From positions 310,001-374,000 of the forward strand of contig JBMOLU010000002.1 of the NCBI GenBank assembly GCA_049325275.1: a DNA stretch of 64,000 nucleotides, written 5' to 3'. Numbering within the stretch: the first letter of the stretch is position 1; the number at the start of each line of letters is the position of its first letter. A program made the translations under genes and the position numbers. This document shows positions 23,385 to 32,262 of this stretch, in pieces. The stretch is from CAIQJJ01 sp049325275 (GTDB lineage Bacteria > Chloroflexota > Anaerolineae > Anaerolineales > UBA4823). The notes below the pieces were generated by a model, which was not told where the DNA came from, ran no database searches, and was given only the letters and a program-made list of their open reading frames with translations.

Positions 23385-25328
23385 ATGAAACGCAAGAGTG
23401 CGATTCTTTTTAGTATTGTGATGGTCGTCGGTATGCTGTTCTCCGCTTGTGCGACCCCAACCCCGATCGTCCAGACGGTAGAAGTCGAGAAGGTCGTCAA
23501 AGAAACCGAGATCGTCACCGTCAAAGAAACCGAAATCGTCACCGTCAAAGAAACCGAGATCGTCGAAGTCATCGCGACGGAAGCCCCCGCCGATCCGGGT
23601 TCGGAACTCCCCCGCAACGAGACCCTGTACTTCAACGGTCAGCAGTGGGGCGCGGTGGTTGGTTGGAACCCCTATTCCAACAGCAACAACAACGCCATGG
23701 CGATTGCCCAGCAGGACAATGCCCGTGTGATCATGTTCGAAACCCCGTACCTGTACAACATGATCGACGGCAAGATGTACCCGCTGCTCGCCGACGGCGA
23801 CTACGCCTGGAACGACGCGCGCACCGAGATCACCTTCAAGATCAAGCCCGTTGCGATGTGGAGCGATGGCACCCCCGTCACCGCCGATGACGTTGCCTAC
23901 ACCTGGGCCACCCACGTGAAGTACAACACCCCGACCGGCGCTGCCAACGTCGATTACATCGAAAACATTGAAGCGGTTGACGCCCAGACGGTTGTGGTGA
24001 AGGCAAAATTGAATGACGCAGGCGCTGCGGTCAACCCGCTGCTGGTTCAGGCCTACCTGAGCACCAACTACGTCATCCAGGCTGCCTGGACCAAGACCCT
24101 CGAAGAACGCGTCGGTGAAGATGCCACCGCACTCCTCGCCGATCCCGCGGAAGACGTCGTTTACTCCGGCCCCTATCACAAGTTCTTCGCCGACGATACG
24201 AAGGTCGTTTACGTTCGTGACGATAACTACTGGGGACAGGACGCCTCCATGTGGGGCAAACTGCCCGCCCCCAAGTACCTGGCGCACACGATCTTCAAGG
24301 ACAACGCCGCCGGGTCCGTCGCCCTGGCCAAGGGTGAAGTGGACGTCAGCCAGCAGTTCAACTCCAACATCCAGTTGCTTTGGCAGAACTATGGCCTGCC
24401 CATTTCTACCTACCTGCCCGAGGCACCCTACGGTATTGGCGCCAGCCTGCCGACCGCCTTCTACAACCTGAAATCCAACGGTTTGGATCAGGTCGCCGTC
24501 CGCAAGGCCATCGCCATGGCTGTGGATTACCCCACCATCATCGCCAACGCCATGACCAACCAGTCGGCCACCTTCACCCAGGTTCCTCGCTCCCTGATGA
24601 ACCCCACCGATGGTGAGCAGGCCATGTACGATCACGACGCCGTTGCAGACCTCCAGTGGGCCGGGAACGACATCGAAGGCGCCAACATGCTGCTCGATGA
24701 AGCCGGGATCGTCGACACCAATGGTGATGGCAACCGTGAATTCAACGGCCAGGAACTGAAATACGTCGCCACCTGCCCGAACGGCTGGTCCGACTGGCAG
24801 GCCGCTATCGAAGTCGTCGCCGCCGCCGGTGAGAAGATCGGCATCGAAATCACGACCAACTATCCGGAATGGTCCGTTTACCAGACCGTCGTCACCAAGT
24901 CGGACTCCGACCTCCCCGAGGGCTATGACATCTTCATGATGTGGAGCGACGGCGCAGGCCCCACCCAGCCTTGGGGTCGTATCCGCAAGCTCATGAGCTC
25001 CGAGTTCGTTGGCATGACCAGCAACTGGAACGGTAACTGGGGCCTGTACAGCAACCCCGCTGCCGATGAGTTGATCACCGCCATCCCCGCCGAAACCGAC
25101 GAAGCCAAGCTGAAGGAAATGTACACCGAACTGGTCAAGATCTACCTGACCGATGTGCCCTCCTTCACCCTCATGTACCGCCCGCAGGCTTTCCACGCCG
25201 TGAACGAAACGGTTTGGACCAACTTCCCGCACCAGGATGATGGCACCAACCCGCCCGTCCCGCCGTTGGACTGCACGGATGGTTGGGGCGTTGCATGCCT
25301 CTACAACATCACGCTGGTTAATCCGTAA
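23385..25328 (+). CDS. Opp-type oligosaccharide/peptide-binding lipoprotein
   Basis: A 647-residue SBP_bac_5 (family 5) binding protein. The signal peptide ends in a lipobox (LFSACATP), followed by a charged spacer built of three repeats of VKETEIVT. The mature domain shows PLLADGDYAWNDARTEITFKIKPVAMWSDGTPVTADDVAYTW, characteristic of the family. Although named for peptides, family members in cellulose users (such as Thermotoga CBPs) bind cello- and other oligosaccharides. Flanking GH3 genes and the upstream CelR-like operator favour gluco-oligosaccharides here. First gene of a five-gene importer operon. Confidence 0.9.
   Translation: MKRKSAILFSIVMVVGMLFSACATPTPIVQTVEVEKVVKETEIVTVKETEIVTVKETEIVEVIATEAPADPGSELPRNETLYFNGQQWGAVVGWNPYSNSNNNAMAIAQQDNARVIMFETPYLYNMIDGKMYPLLADGDYAWNDARTEITFKIKPVAMWSDGTPVTADDVAYTWATHVKYNTPTGAANVDYIENIEAVDAQTVVVKAKLNDAGAAVNPLLVQAYLSTNYVIQAAWTKTLEERVGEDATALLADPAEDVVYSGPYHKFFADDTKVVYVRDDNYWGQDASMWGKLPAPKYLAHTIFKDNAAGSVALAKGEVDVSQQFNSNIQLLWQNYGLPISTYLPEAPYGIGASLPTAFYNLKSNGLDQVAVRKAIAMAVDYPTIIANAMTNQSATFTQVPRSLMNPTDGEQAMYDHDAVADLQWAGNDIEGANMLLDEAGIVDTNGDGNREFNGQELKYVATCPNGWSDWQAAIEVVAAAGEKIGIEITTNYPEWSVYQTVVTKSDSDLPEGYDIFMMWSDGAGPTQPWGRIRKLMSSEFVGMTSNWNGNWGLYSNPAADELITAIPAETDEAKLKEMYTELVKIYLTDVPSFTLMYRPQAFHAVNETVWTNFPHQDDGTNPPVPPLDCTDGWGVACLYNITLVNP
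23496..23567 (+). repeat. Three 24-bp tandem repeats inside the lipoprotein linker
   Basis: Three in-frame units of 24 bases encode VKETEIV(T/E) three times, between the lipid anchor and the binding domain. The unit number is likely to vary among strains by slippage. Confidence 0.85.
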
Positions 25329-25341
25329 CCAGCCCCTTCAC

Positions 25342-25379
25342 GAACAGCCATGTTCTCGCAAGCCAGAACATGGCTGTTC
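25342..25379 (+). terminator. Hairpin after the binding-protein gene
   Basis: GAACAGCCATGTTCT (25342-25356) pairs perfectly with 25365-25379 across an 8-base loop. Lacking a T run and lying inside an operon, it probably stabilises the binding-protein mRNA or partly terminates transcription so that this protein exceeds the membrane subunits. Confidence 0.65.
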
Positions 25380-25525
25380 ATTCCGTTCGTTATGAGGCAG
25401 GACTTGCCGTCCGTAACTGACTTATAAGGGGCTTTGCCGTTTTCGGCGGCCCCGGCCATAAATCGTGAAGGATGGCAAGTCCGCTTGTTTTCTGGAAATG
25501 GTTGTTTTTGTAAGGAGATGTTGCG

Positions 25526-26530
25526 TTGAAAGGATACCGAAGATATTTCCTTAGCAAGCTGAGTTGGTTCTTGATCACGCTTGTTTTTGCCTTCATCCTG
25601 AACTTCACCCTGCCTCGCCTGATGCCGGGCGATCCGGTGGCGGCCATCGTCGCCAGGCTTGCGCAAGGCATGAGCAACGCCAGCGGCGTCCAGGCGATTT
25701 ACCAGCAATACGTGGAACTGTTTGGCACCAACAAGCCCATGGTCGAGCAGTTTTTCATTTACTTGAAAAACGTGGCGCAGGGCGATTTCGGTTTCTCATT
25801 CAGCCAATATCCCAGGACGGTGGCGGATGTGATCCGGGCCTCCATAGTATGGACTCTGGCGCTGCAATTCCCGGCCATTATCGTCGGTTGGTTGATCGGG
25901 AACAGCCTCGGCGCACTGGCGGCTTATCTCAAGGGAGGCTTCGATAAACTGTTGATGCCCGTCAGTATCTTCGTCAGCAGTTTGCCGCAATACGGCATGG
26001 CGATTATTTTGCTGGTAATTCTCGGGGTGAGTTTGGAATGGTTTCCCACTTCGGGTGGATATGGTTTCGACCTGATCCCCAACTTAAGTTGGAATTTTAT
26101 GTGGTCGGTCATTACGCACTATCAACTGCCGTTCTGGTCGATCGTGCTGATCACGATTGGCGGGCAGGCGATCGGCATGCGCTCGATGTCCATTTACGAG
26201 TTGAATGCGGATTATGTAAAGTATGCCCGTTTTATGGGCATCAAAGACCGCAAGATCATCGGTTACGTGTTTCGAAATGCCATGCTTCCCCAGATCACCG
26301 GTTTGGCGCTGGCTGTTGGCACCATGGCCGGCGGCGCGCTGATTACGGAAATCGTTTTCAGTTACCCGGGGCTTGGTTTCACCATCTTGAGCGCCGTGAT
26401 GGGTGGCGATTATCCGCTGATCTCGGCTACTGCCTTGATTATCACAGTGATGGTGTTGGTTGCCAACTTCATCATTGAAATTTTATACGGCATTATTGAC
26501 CCGCGTATCAAAGCGGCTCAGGCTGATTGA
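25526..26530 (+). CDS. Opp-type permease (OppB/DppB-like)
   Basis: A 334-residue permease starting at TTG 25526, with AAGGAG at 25511-25516. The N-terminal LSWFLITLVFAFILNFTLPRLMPGDP and the ATPase-docking loop RSMSIYELNADYVKYARFMGIKDRKIIGYVFRNAMLP are diagnostic of the family. About six membrane helices. Pairs with the following permease to form the channel. Confidence 0.93.
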   Translation: MKGYRRYFLSKLSWFLITLVFAFILNFTLPRLMPGDPVAAIVARLAQGMSNASGVQAIYQQYVELFGTNKPMVEQFFIYLKNVAQGDFGFSFSQYPRTVADVIRASIVWTLALQFPAIIVGWLIGNSLGALAAYLKGGFDKLLMPVSIFVSSLPQYGMAIILLVILGVSLEWFPTSGGYGFDLIPNLSWNFMWSVITHYQLPFWSIVLITIGGQAIGMRSMSIYELNADYVKYARFMGIKDRKIIGYVFRNAMLPQITGLALAVGTMAGGALITEIVFSYPGLGFTILSAVMGGDYPLISATALIITVMVLVANFIIEILYGIIDPRIKAAQAD

Positions 26531-26544
26531 GGAAAGATGCTGTT

Positions 26545-27795
26545 ATGAAACATACGCTTCAACAGATTTTTCGCTCTGGTAAGTTCGTTTTTGGTTTTGC
26601 TGTTTTTGTGACCATCCTGCTGATCGTGATCGTTTACCCGTTGTTCGTTCCCGATCCACCGTTGGCTATCATCGCCCAGGGGACTTTCTTCCCGCCTGGG
26701 ATTTACGTCAGCGTCTACGACAGTATTGGCGCGCCGCGGTACACGTTGAGCCTGGCCGATGTCGCAGAAAAACGGATCGCCAGCCGGTTGAGCCAGGCGG
26801 ATCGCCTTGCGATGCAGGAGTGGCTGGTGGCCTACGGGGTTGCCGAAAACGAGATCGATATCGCTGATACAGAAAAACTCCTCGAACTGTGGACGAATAA
26901 CTACGATTCCAAGGCGAAAATCGCCGGGATGACCAATGCCAAACGAAATTATTACATCCGGCTGGACGCCTCACTCGACGGGCTGCTTTCTACCGAAGAC
27001 GTGATCGTGGCCGCCAAAAATGCGGAATCAGGCGCTCTCGAAGAGAAGGGCCTGGTTGCACAAACCGATTACGCCAATATCAACGAGGTGGCCAGCGTGC
27101 GCGTGCTGCCACTGGGAACCGATAACTTCGGGCGCGACGTGTTGACCGAACTGGTCGCCGCCACGCGCGTGTCTTTGCAGATCGGTTTTGTCGCCGGGAC
27201 CATTGCAACCCTGATCGGCCTGACCCTGGGCCTGTTGGCCGGCTATATCGGCGGTCTGGTGGACGACATCCTCATGTTCATCACCAATCTCTTTACCGTC
27301 ATTCCGAGCCTGGTGTTGCTGATTCTGATTTCGGTCAGCATCGGGCAGGAGCAGCGGGGGGCAGTTACCATTGCCGCCGTGATCGGTTTCACGGCCTGGG
27401 TGTGGACGGCGCGTGCCGTGCGGGCGCAGGTGGTTTCGCTGCGCAACCGTGACCACGTCAATCTTTCGAAGTTGTCCGGCCACTCGATCGTTTACATCAT
27501 CGTCGTCGACATTTTGCCTTACATCGCCTCTTATGTGGTCATGGCCTTCATTCTCCAAATTTCCTCGGCGATCCTGGCCGAAGCCGGCTTGTCGATCCTC
27601 GGGCTGGGGCCGCGAACCACGGAAGTGCCGACCCTGGGTTTGATGATGAACTGGGCGATGATCTACCAGGCGCACACGCTGGGGAAATGGTGGGCGTATT
27701 TACCCGTGCTCCTGACCATTGCTCTGATTACGTTTTCGATGAATCTGATGAATACGGGCCTCGACCAGGTATTCAACCCGGCGTTGAGGGATTAG
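26545..27795 (+). CDS. Opp-type permease (OppC/DppC-like) with large external insert
   Basis: From ATG 26545 (GAGGAAAG upstream) the protein has 416 residues, about 100 more than usual OppC. After the first helix there is an extracytoplasmic insert (about residues 40-175) before the conserved LPLGTDNFGRDVLTELVAATRVSL. The docking loop reads RAQVVSLRNRDHVNLSKLSGHSIVYIIVVDILP and the end SILGLGPRTTEVPTLG is typical. The insert may contact the binding lipoprotein or the cell envelope. Confidence 0.92.
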   Translation: MKHTLQQIFRSGKFVFGFAVFVTILLIVIVYPLFVPDPPLAIIAQGTFFPPGIYVSVYDSIGAPRYTLSLADVAEKRIASRLSQADRLAMQEWLVAYGVAENEIDIADTEKLLELWTNNYDSKAKIAGMTNAKRNYYIRLDASLDGLLSTEDVIVAAKNAESGALEEKGLVAQTDYANINEVASVRVLPLGTDNFGRDVLTELVAATRVSLQIGFVAGTIATLIGLTLGLLAGYIGGLVDDILMFITNLFTVIPSLVLLILISVSIGQEQRGAVTIAAVIGFTAWVWTARAVRAQVVSLRNRDHVNLSKLSGHSIVYIIVVDILPYIASYVVMAFILQISSAILAEAGLSILGLGPRTTEVPTLGLMMNWAMIYQAHTLGKWWAYLPVLLTIALITFSMNLMNTGLDQVFNPALRD

Positions 27796-28812
27796 GTGAC
27801 CGATATGGGAAAAGTAATTTTAGAAGTCAAGGAACTGACCACAAAGTACGTCACCCGCTTTCAGGAAAACGTTTATGCGGTCGATCACGTTTCGCTGAAG
27901 GTCGAAGAAGGCAAGTCGCTAGGGATCGCCGGGGAATCCGGCTGCGGTAAGTCGACGCTGGCGCTCAGCTTGATGGGATATTATTTCCCGCCCCTGCACT
28001 ATACGAGCGGTGAGATTATCATCGACGGGCGGAACATTACGGGGATGGACCCCGACGACGTGCGCCAGACGATCCTCGGTACGGAGATCGCTTACATCCC
28101 CCAGGCGGCGATGAATGCGCTCAACCCGACCATGAAGGTCATCCGTTTCATCGAGGACGTGATCCGGGCGCACAGCCCGAAGGTCACCAAGAAAGAAATC
28201 TACGAGCTTGCCCGCGAGTTCTTCAATACCCTGGGGCTGCCGGATGAGGTGCTGCAAAAGTACCCGGTCGAGCTTTCGGGCGGGATGAAGCAGCGTACGG
28301 TGATCGCCATTTCGGTGATCCTTTCGCCAAAGGTATTGATCGCAGACGAACCTTCTTCGGCGCTGGACGTGACGTCACAGAAGATGGTGATCAAGATGCT
28401 GCGGGACTTGATGGAGAACGGTTTCATCAAGTCGATGATTTTCATCACGCACGAACTGCCTCTGCTCTATAACGTGACCGACGATATCATGGTCATGTAC
28501 GCCGGGCAGATCGTGGAGCGGGCGGCGGCCAAAGACGCCGTGTTCGATCCCCTGCACCCCTACGCCAAGGGCCTGATGGGCTCGATCATTGTGCCGGAGA
28601 GCGGCCTGCGCGATGTGAAATTGACCGCCATTCCCGGCGTGCCGCCTAACCTGAAAAACCCACCCGCCGGCTGCCGTTTTGCCGAACGCTGCAAGTACGT
28701 CCAGGCGGAGTGCCGGGTGCATTCTGTCGATCTGCGCGAGCTGGAAGGCGGCCGTACGTACCGCTGTATCTTTGCAGAAGAAAAACTGAGAGAGGTTTAC
28801 AAAAATGGCTGA
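27796..28812 (+). CDS. Opp-type importer ATPase (OppD/DppD-like)
   Basis: A 338-residue ATPase with Walker A (GESGCGKSTLAL), signature (LSGGMKQRTVIAI), Walker B (VLIADEPSSALD), switch His (FITHELPLL) and the oligopeptide-transporter C-terminal domain with Cys pattern (PPAGCRFAERCKYVQAEC) that may hold an iron-sulfur cluster. GTG 27796 directly follows the preceding stop; ATG 27805 is an equally possible start. Overlaps the next gene by eight bases. Confidence 0.93.
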   Translation: MTDMGKVILEVKELTTKYVTRFQENVYAVDHVSLKVEEGKSLGIAGESGCGKSTLALSLMGYYFPPLHYTSGEIIIDGRNITGMDPDDVRQTILGTEIAYIPQAAMNALNPTMKVIRFIEDVIRAHSPKVTKKEIYELAREFFNTLGLPDEVLQKYPVELSGGMKQRTVIAISVILSPKVLIADEPSSALDVTSQKMVIKMLRDLMENGFIKSMIFITHELPLLYNVTDDIMVMYAGQIVERAAAKDAVFDPLHPYAKGLMGSIIVPESGLRDVKLTAIPGVPPNLKNPPAGCRFAERCKYVQAECRVHSVDLRELEGGRTYRCIFAEEKLREVYKNG

Positions 28813-29617
28813 CGGAAAAAATCTATGCCTGAGCGGCTCCGGGCTTACCAAGGTCTTCGGGCTTGGCCGCCAGAAAACTGTCGCCGTCGATCACGTGGAC
28901 TTCAACTTCTACGAGGGCGAAATTATTTCGATCGTTGGCGAGTCGGGTAGCGGCAAGACCACCCTGGCGAAGATGCTGCTGGGCTTGCTCAACCCCACCG
29001 AAGGCGATATCTACTTCCAGGGAAAGAAACGCGACCTCAGCTCGCAGGGTAAAAAACAGGAATACTGGAAGAACATCCAGGCGATTTTTCAGGACCCGTT
29101 CTCTTCATATAACATTTTTCGCAAGATCGACGCCGTGCTGCTGGACTGCATCCACATGCGCGGCGGCCGCAAGTTGCCCTACGCCGAAAAAGTGAAGATG
29201 ATGTCGAAGGCGTGCAGCTTCGTCAACCTGAAGTTCGAGGAATTGACCAACAAGTACCCGTTCGAACTCTCAGGCGGCCAGATGCAGCGCCTGATGATCG
29301 CCCGCGTTTTCCTCCTGATGCCGAAAATTCTGTTGGCTGACGAGCCGACCTCCATGATCGATGCTTGTTCGCGTGCGACGATCCTGGACATGCTCATGCT
29401 GCTGCGCAAAGAAACCGGCATGACACTGATCTTCATCACACACGATATCGGCCTGGCTTACTACGTTTCCGACACGGTCTATATCATGGAGCGTGGGAAG
29501 TTCGTTGAAAGCGGTTCTGCCGATAATGTGATCTTGCGTCCAAGGGAGGCATATACCAAGCGCCTGATCAGCGATGTTCCGAAAATCTACGAGGAGTGGG
29601 ACCTCTCGACTGTCTAG
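28805..29617 (+). CDS. Opp-type importer ATPase (OppF/DppF-like)
   Basis: A 270-residue ATPase with Walker A (GESGSGKTTLAKML), signature (LSGGQMQRLMIARV), Walker B-like ILLADEPTSMID and switch His (FITHDIGLAYYV). It is shorter than its partner because it lacks the cysteine-rich C-terminal domain. Last transporter gene of this operon; the GH3 gene follows after 76 bases and may be co-transcribed. Confidence 0.93.
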   Translation: MADGKNLCLSGSGLTKVFGLGRQKTVAVDHVDFNFYEGEIISIVGESGSGKTTLAKMLLGLLNPTEGDIYFQGKKRDLSSQGKKQEYWKNIQAIFQDPFSSYNIFRKIDAVLLDCIHMRGGRKLPYAEKVKMMSKACSFVNLKFEELTNKYPFELSGGQMQRLMIARVFLLMPKILLADEPTSMIDACSRATILDMLMLLRKETGMTLIFITHDIGLAYYVSDTVYIMERGKFVESGSADNVILRPREAYTKRLISDVPKIYEEWDLSTV

Positions 29618-29693
29618 TTGACGGCATGTTCGATCACACCGCGGAAATTGCCGGTGCCTGAATTTTCAAGAAAGCGCTCGTAAGGAAGCTCCC

Positions 29694-32009
29694 ATGAAAA
29701 ACATTCAGTCCATCGTTGCTCAAATGACCCTCGAAGAAAAGGCTGCCCTGTGCACCGGTGCTACACCCTGGACGACGACACCGGTCGAGCGTTTGGGGGT
29801 GCCCGAGTTGACCCTGTCGGATGGCCCGCACGGCGTCCGGCGTGTACCGGATGTCAATTCGATTGCCATGACGAGTCTCCCCGCTACCTGCTTCCCGACG
29901 GCGTCTTGCCTGGCTTCTACGTGGGATGTCGACTTAATCTATCAGATGGGCCAGGCTCTTGCCGAAGAGTGTATCGCCCTGAAAGTGGACGTTTTACTCG
30001 GGCCTGGCGTCAACATGAAGCGCTCGCCGTTGGGCGGGCGCAATTTCGAATACTACTCGGAAGACCCCTTCCTGGCCGGAGAAATGGCCGTCAGCCTGAT
30101 CGATGGCGTTCAAAGCAAAGGGGTTGGCACTTCGCTCAAGCACTTTGCCGTCAACAACCAGGAGTTTCAACGCTTCAGCATCAGCGCCGAAGTAGACGAA
30201 CGCACCCTGCGCGAAATCTACCTGCCAGCTTTTGAAAAGGCGGTCAAGCAGTCCAAGCCCTGGACGGTGATGTGCGCTTATAACAAGTTGAACGGCCGTT
30301 ACTGTTCCGAACACCATACCCTGCTGACCGATATTCTCAAGAATGAGTGGGGTTTCGAAGGCCTGGTGGTATCCGACTGGGGCGCCGTGCACGACCGTGT
30401 GGCCTCGCTCGAAGGTGGTCTCGACCTGGAAATGCCCGGCCCGCAGACCCGCCGCGTCCGGGCGGTCGTCGAAGCGGTGCGTTCCGGCGAACTGGACGAA
30501 GCCGTCCTGGACGAATCGGTACGGCGCATCCTGGGTGTTGTTTTCAAGGCCGCCGAGACACCCAAGGCAGGGACGTTCGATGTGGACGCGCATCACGAAC
30601 TGGCCCGCAAAATTGCCGCCGAGGGCATGGTCTTGTTGAAAAACAACGGCATCTTGCCGCTCAAAGGTCACCAGCACATTGCCGTGATCGGCCATGCGGC
30701 AGAGGTCGCTCATTTCCAGGGCGGTGGCAGCTCGCACATCAACCCGACCCGGGTGGCGGTGCCATTCAAGGAACTGCAAGCACTCGCCGCAGACGCGGAA
30801 CTGACCTACGCCGCAGGGTATCCTACCGATGATACCTTCCGCCAGGAGATGATCGACGAGGCGGTTCGCGTGGCGCAAGCGGCAGATGTGGCCATCGTTT
30901 ACGTCGCTCTGCCTGCGTTCAAAGAATCGGAAGGTTACGACCGTACCGATCTCGATCTGACCGAGCAGCAAATTGCATTGATCCAGGCCGTCGCCCACGC
31001 CCAGCGCAACACGGTGGTGGTGCTGAACAACGGCGCACCGGTCGCCATGGAAGCCTGGATCGACGGCACAGCCGCCGTGCTCGAGGCGTGGATGATGGGC
31101 CAGGCGGGCGGTGCGGCGATTGCCGACGTGCTTTTTGGTAAAGCCAATCCCTGTGGCAAGCTGGCCGAAACCTTTCCGCACAAGATCAGCGATACCCCGG
31201 CCTACCTCAATTGGCCGGGCGGTGCGGGTGAGGTGCGCTACGGCGAAGGGATTTTTGTCGGCTACCGCTATTACGACGCGCGGGAGATCCCCGTGCGCTT
31301 TCCCTTTGGCTACGGGTTGAGTTACACCACGTTTGCTTACAGCAATCCAAAGGTCTGCACCTCGCAGGGCGTCCCCCTTCAAACCATCCGAGATCAGGAT
31401 GCGGTGTTCGTATCTGTAGACGTCAGCAACACGGGCAGCCTGACGGGCAAGGAAATCGTCCAGGTTTACGTCCACGATCGCGAAGCCGGGCTGGCCCGGC
31501 CGCCCAAGGAATTGAAAGGCTTTGCCAAGGTGGAACTCCAACCGGGCGAGACGAAGACCGTTTCTATCCCGCTCGATTTTCGCGCTTTTGCTTACTACCA
31601 CCCCGAGTACAGGCAGTGGATTACCGAAGACGGCACCTTCGATATTTTGATCGGCGCTTCGGCGGCCGACATCCGCCACACCCTGACGATCTCGCTCGAG
31701 TCGACTTTGGCGTTGCCCTGTATCATCGATAAAGAATCGACCATCCGGGAATGGATGGCCGACCCGCGTGGTAAAAGCGTGCTCGGGCCGATCGTTACGC
31801 AGATAGAAACCCAAATGCGTAAAACCTTCGGCGCTTCGGAACGCTACGGCAACGATAAGGATAACGGCACAGGCATGGACATTATGGACATGATCAACGA
31901 CATGCCCCTGATCAGCGTGCTTATGTTCCAACAGTCTGCGCTGACGATGCCGGTCGACGAAATGGTAGACGGCTTTCTGATGCAGGTTCATAGCGCCGCC
32001 AGTTCGTAG
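29694..32009 (+). CDS. GH3 beta-glucosidase with fibronectin-like domain
   Basis: A 771-residue cytoplasmic GH3 enzyme close in plan to BglB-type beta-glucosidases. LSDGPHGVR, SLKHFAVNNQEFQR and the nucleophile Asp228 in LVVSDWGAVHDR mark the barrel. The second domain (VLLKNNGILPL) carries the acid/base region with KESEGYDR. After YGLSYTTF a fibronectin-type domain follows (VQVYVHDREAGLARPPKELKGFAKV), and the last 110 residues are an extra helical tail. AAGGAAG at 29682-29688 supports the start. Expected to cleave beta-glucosides imported by the operon upstream. Confidence 0.93.
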   Translation: MKNIQSIVAQMTLEEKAALCTGATPWTTTPVERLGVPELTLSDGPHGVRRVPDVNSIAMTSLPATCFPTASCLASTWDVDLIYQMGQALAEECIALKVDVLLGPGVNMKRSPLGGRNFEYYSEDPFLAGEMAVSLIDGVQSKGVGTSLKHFAVNNQEFQRFSISAEVDERTLREIYLPAFEKAVKQSKPWTVMCAYNKLNGRYCSEHHTLLTDILKNEWGFEGLVVSDWGAVHDRVASLEGGLDLEMPGPQTRRVRAVVEAVRSGELDEAVLDESVRRILGVVFKAAETPKAGTFDVDAHHELARKIAAEGMVLLKNNGILPLKGHQHIAVIGHAAEVAHFQGGGSSHINPTRVAVPFKELQALAADAELTYAAGYPTDDTFRQEMIDEAVRVAQAADVAIVYVALPAFKESEGYDRTDLDLTEQQIALIQAVAHAQRNTVVVLNNGAPVAMEAWIDGTAAVLEAWMMGQAGGAAIADVLFGKANPCGKLAETFPHKISDTPAYLNWPGGAGEVRYGEGIFVGYRYYDAREIPVRFPFGYGLSYTTFAYSNPKVCTSQGVPLQTIRDQDAVFVSVDVSNTGSLTGKEIVQVYVHDREAGLARPPKELKGFAKVELQPGETKTVSIPLDFRAFAYYHPEYRQWITEDGTFDILIGASAADIRHTLTISLESTLALPCIIDKESTIREWMADPRGKSVLGPIVTQIETQMRKTFGASERYGNDKDNGTGMDIMDMINDMPLISVLMFQQSALTMPVDEMVDGFLMQVHSAASS

Positions 32010-32140
32010 CGTTTCGGCAGTATGAACGAATCCGGCTCTTGCGGTTCGCCGGGACAGTCCTTCACACAAAACTCGGAAATTCCATGTATCATTGGGTGTA
32101 TGAGCGGTTCACCGGTTCATGCACCCGATTTGCTTTTTTA

Positions 32141-32231
32141 GGCTCTTCCGCCTTTGCGGGAAATGTCCCAAACCTGGGGGCGATTGAGTGCTTCGCACCC
32201 AATCGCACATCCCGTTGAAAACGGAAGAGCC
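32141..32231. repeat. 91-bp imperfect palindromic repeat element
   Basis: The outer arms GGCTCTTCCG (32141-32150) and CGGAAGAGCC (32222-32231), middle arms CGGGAAATGT and ACATCCCG, and inner arms 32180-32191 and 32195-32206 (12 bases, one mismatch, loop TTC) nest into one long cruciform. Its right half resembles 2420-2472 in the same orientation, so these are two copies of one REP- or MITE-like element. Located between GH3 and hutH genes. Confidence 0.7.
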
Positions 32232-32262
32232 GGTTTTCTCACCGTGTAGGAGGCGTTTTCCC

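Noticed and set aside
23496..23567. Regular 24-bp repeats resembling a short array
   Set aside because: They are directly adjacent without spacers and in frame, coding a lipoprotein linker, so not CRISPR.
23352..25232. 626-codon open frame on the minus strand
   Set aside because: Antisense to the first binding-lipoprotein gene; Gly/Val-rich artefact of codon use.
29994..32069. 691-codon open frame on the minus strand
   Set aside because: It is antisense to the GH3 beta-glucosidase, has low-complexity composition typical of the reverse of GC-rich genes and resembles no protein family.
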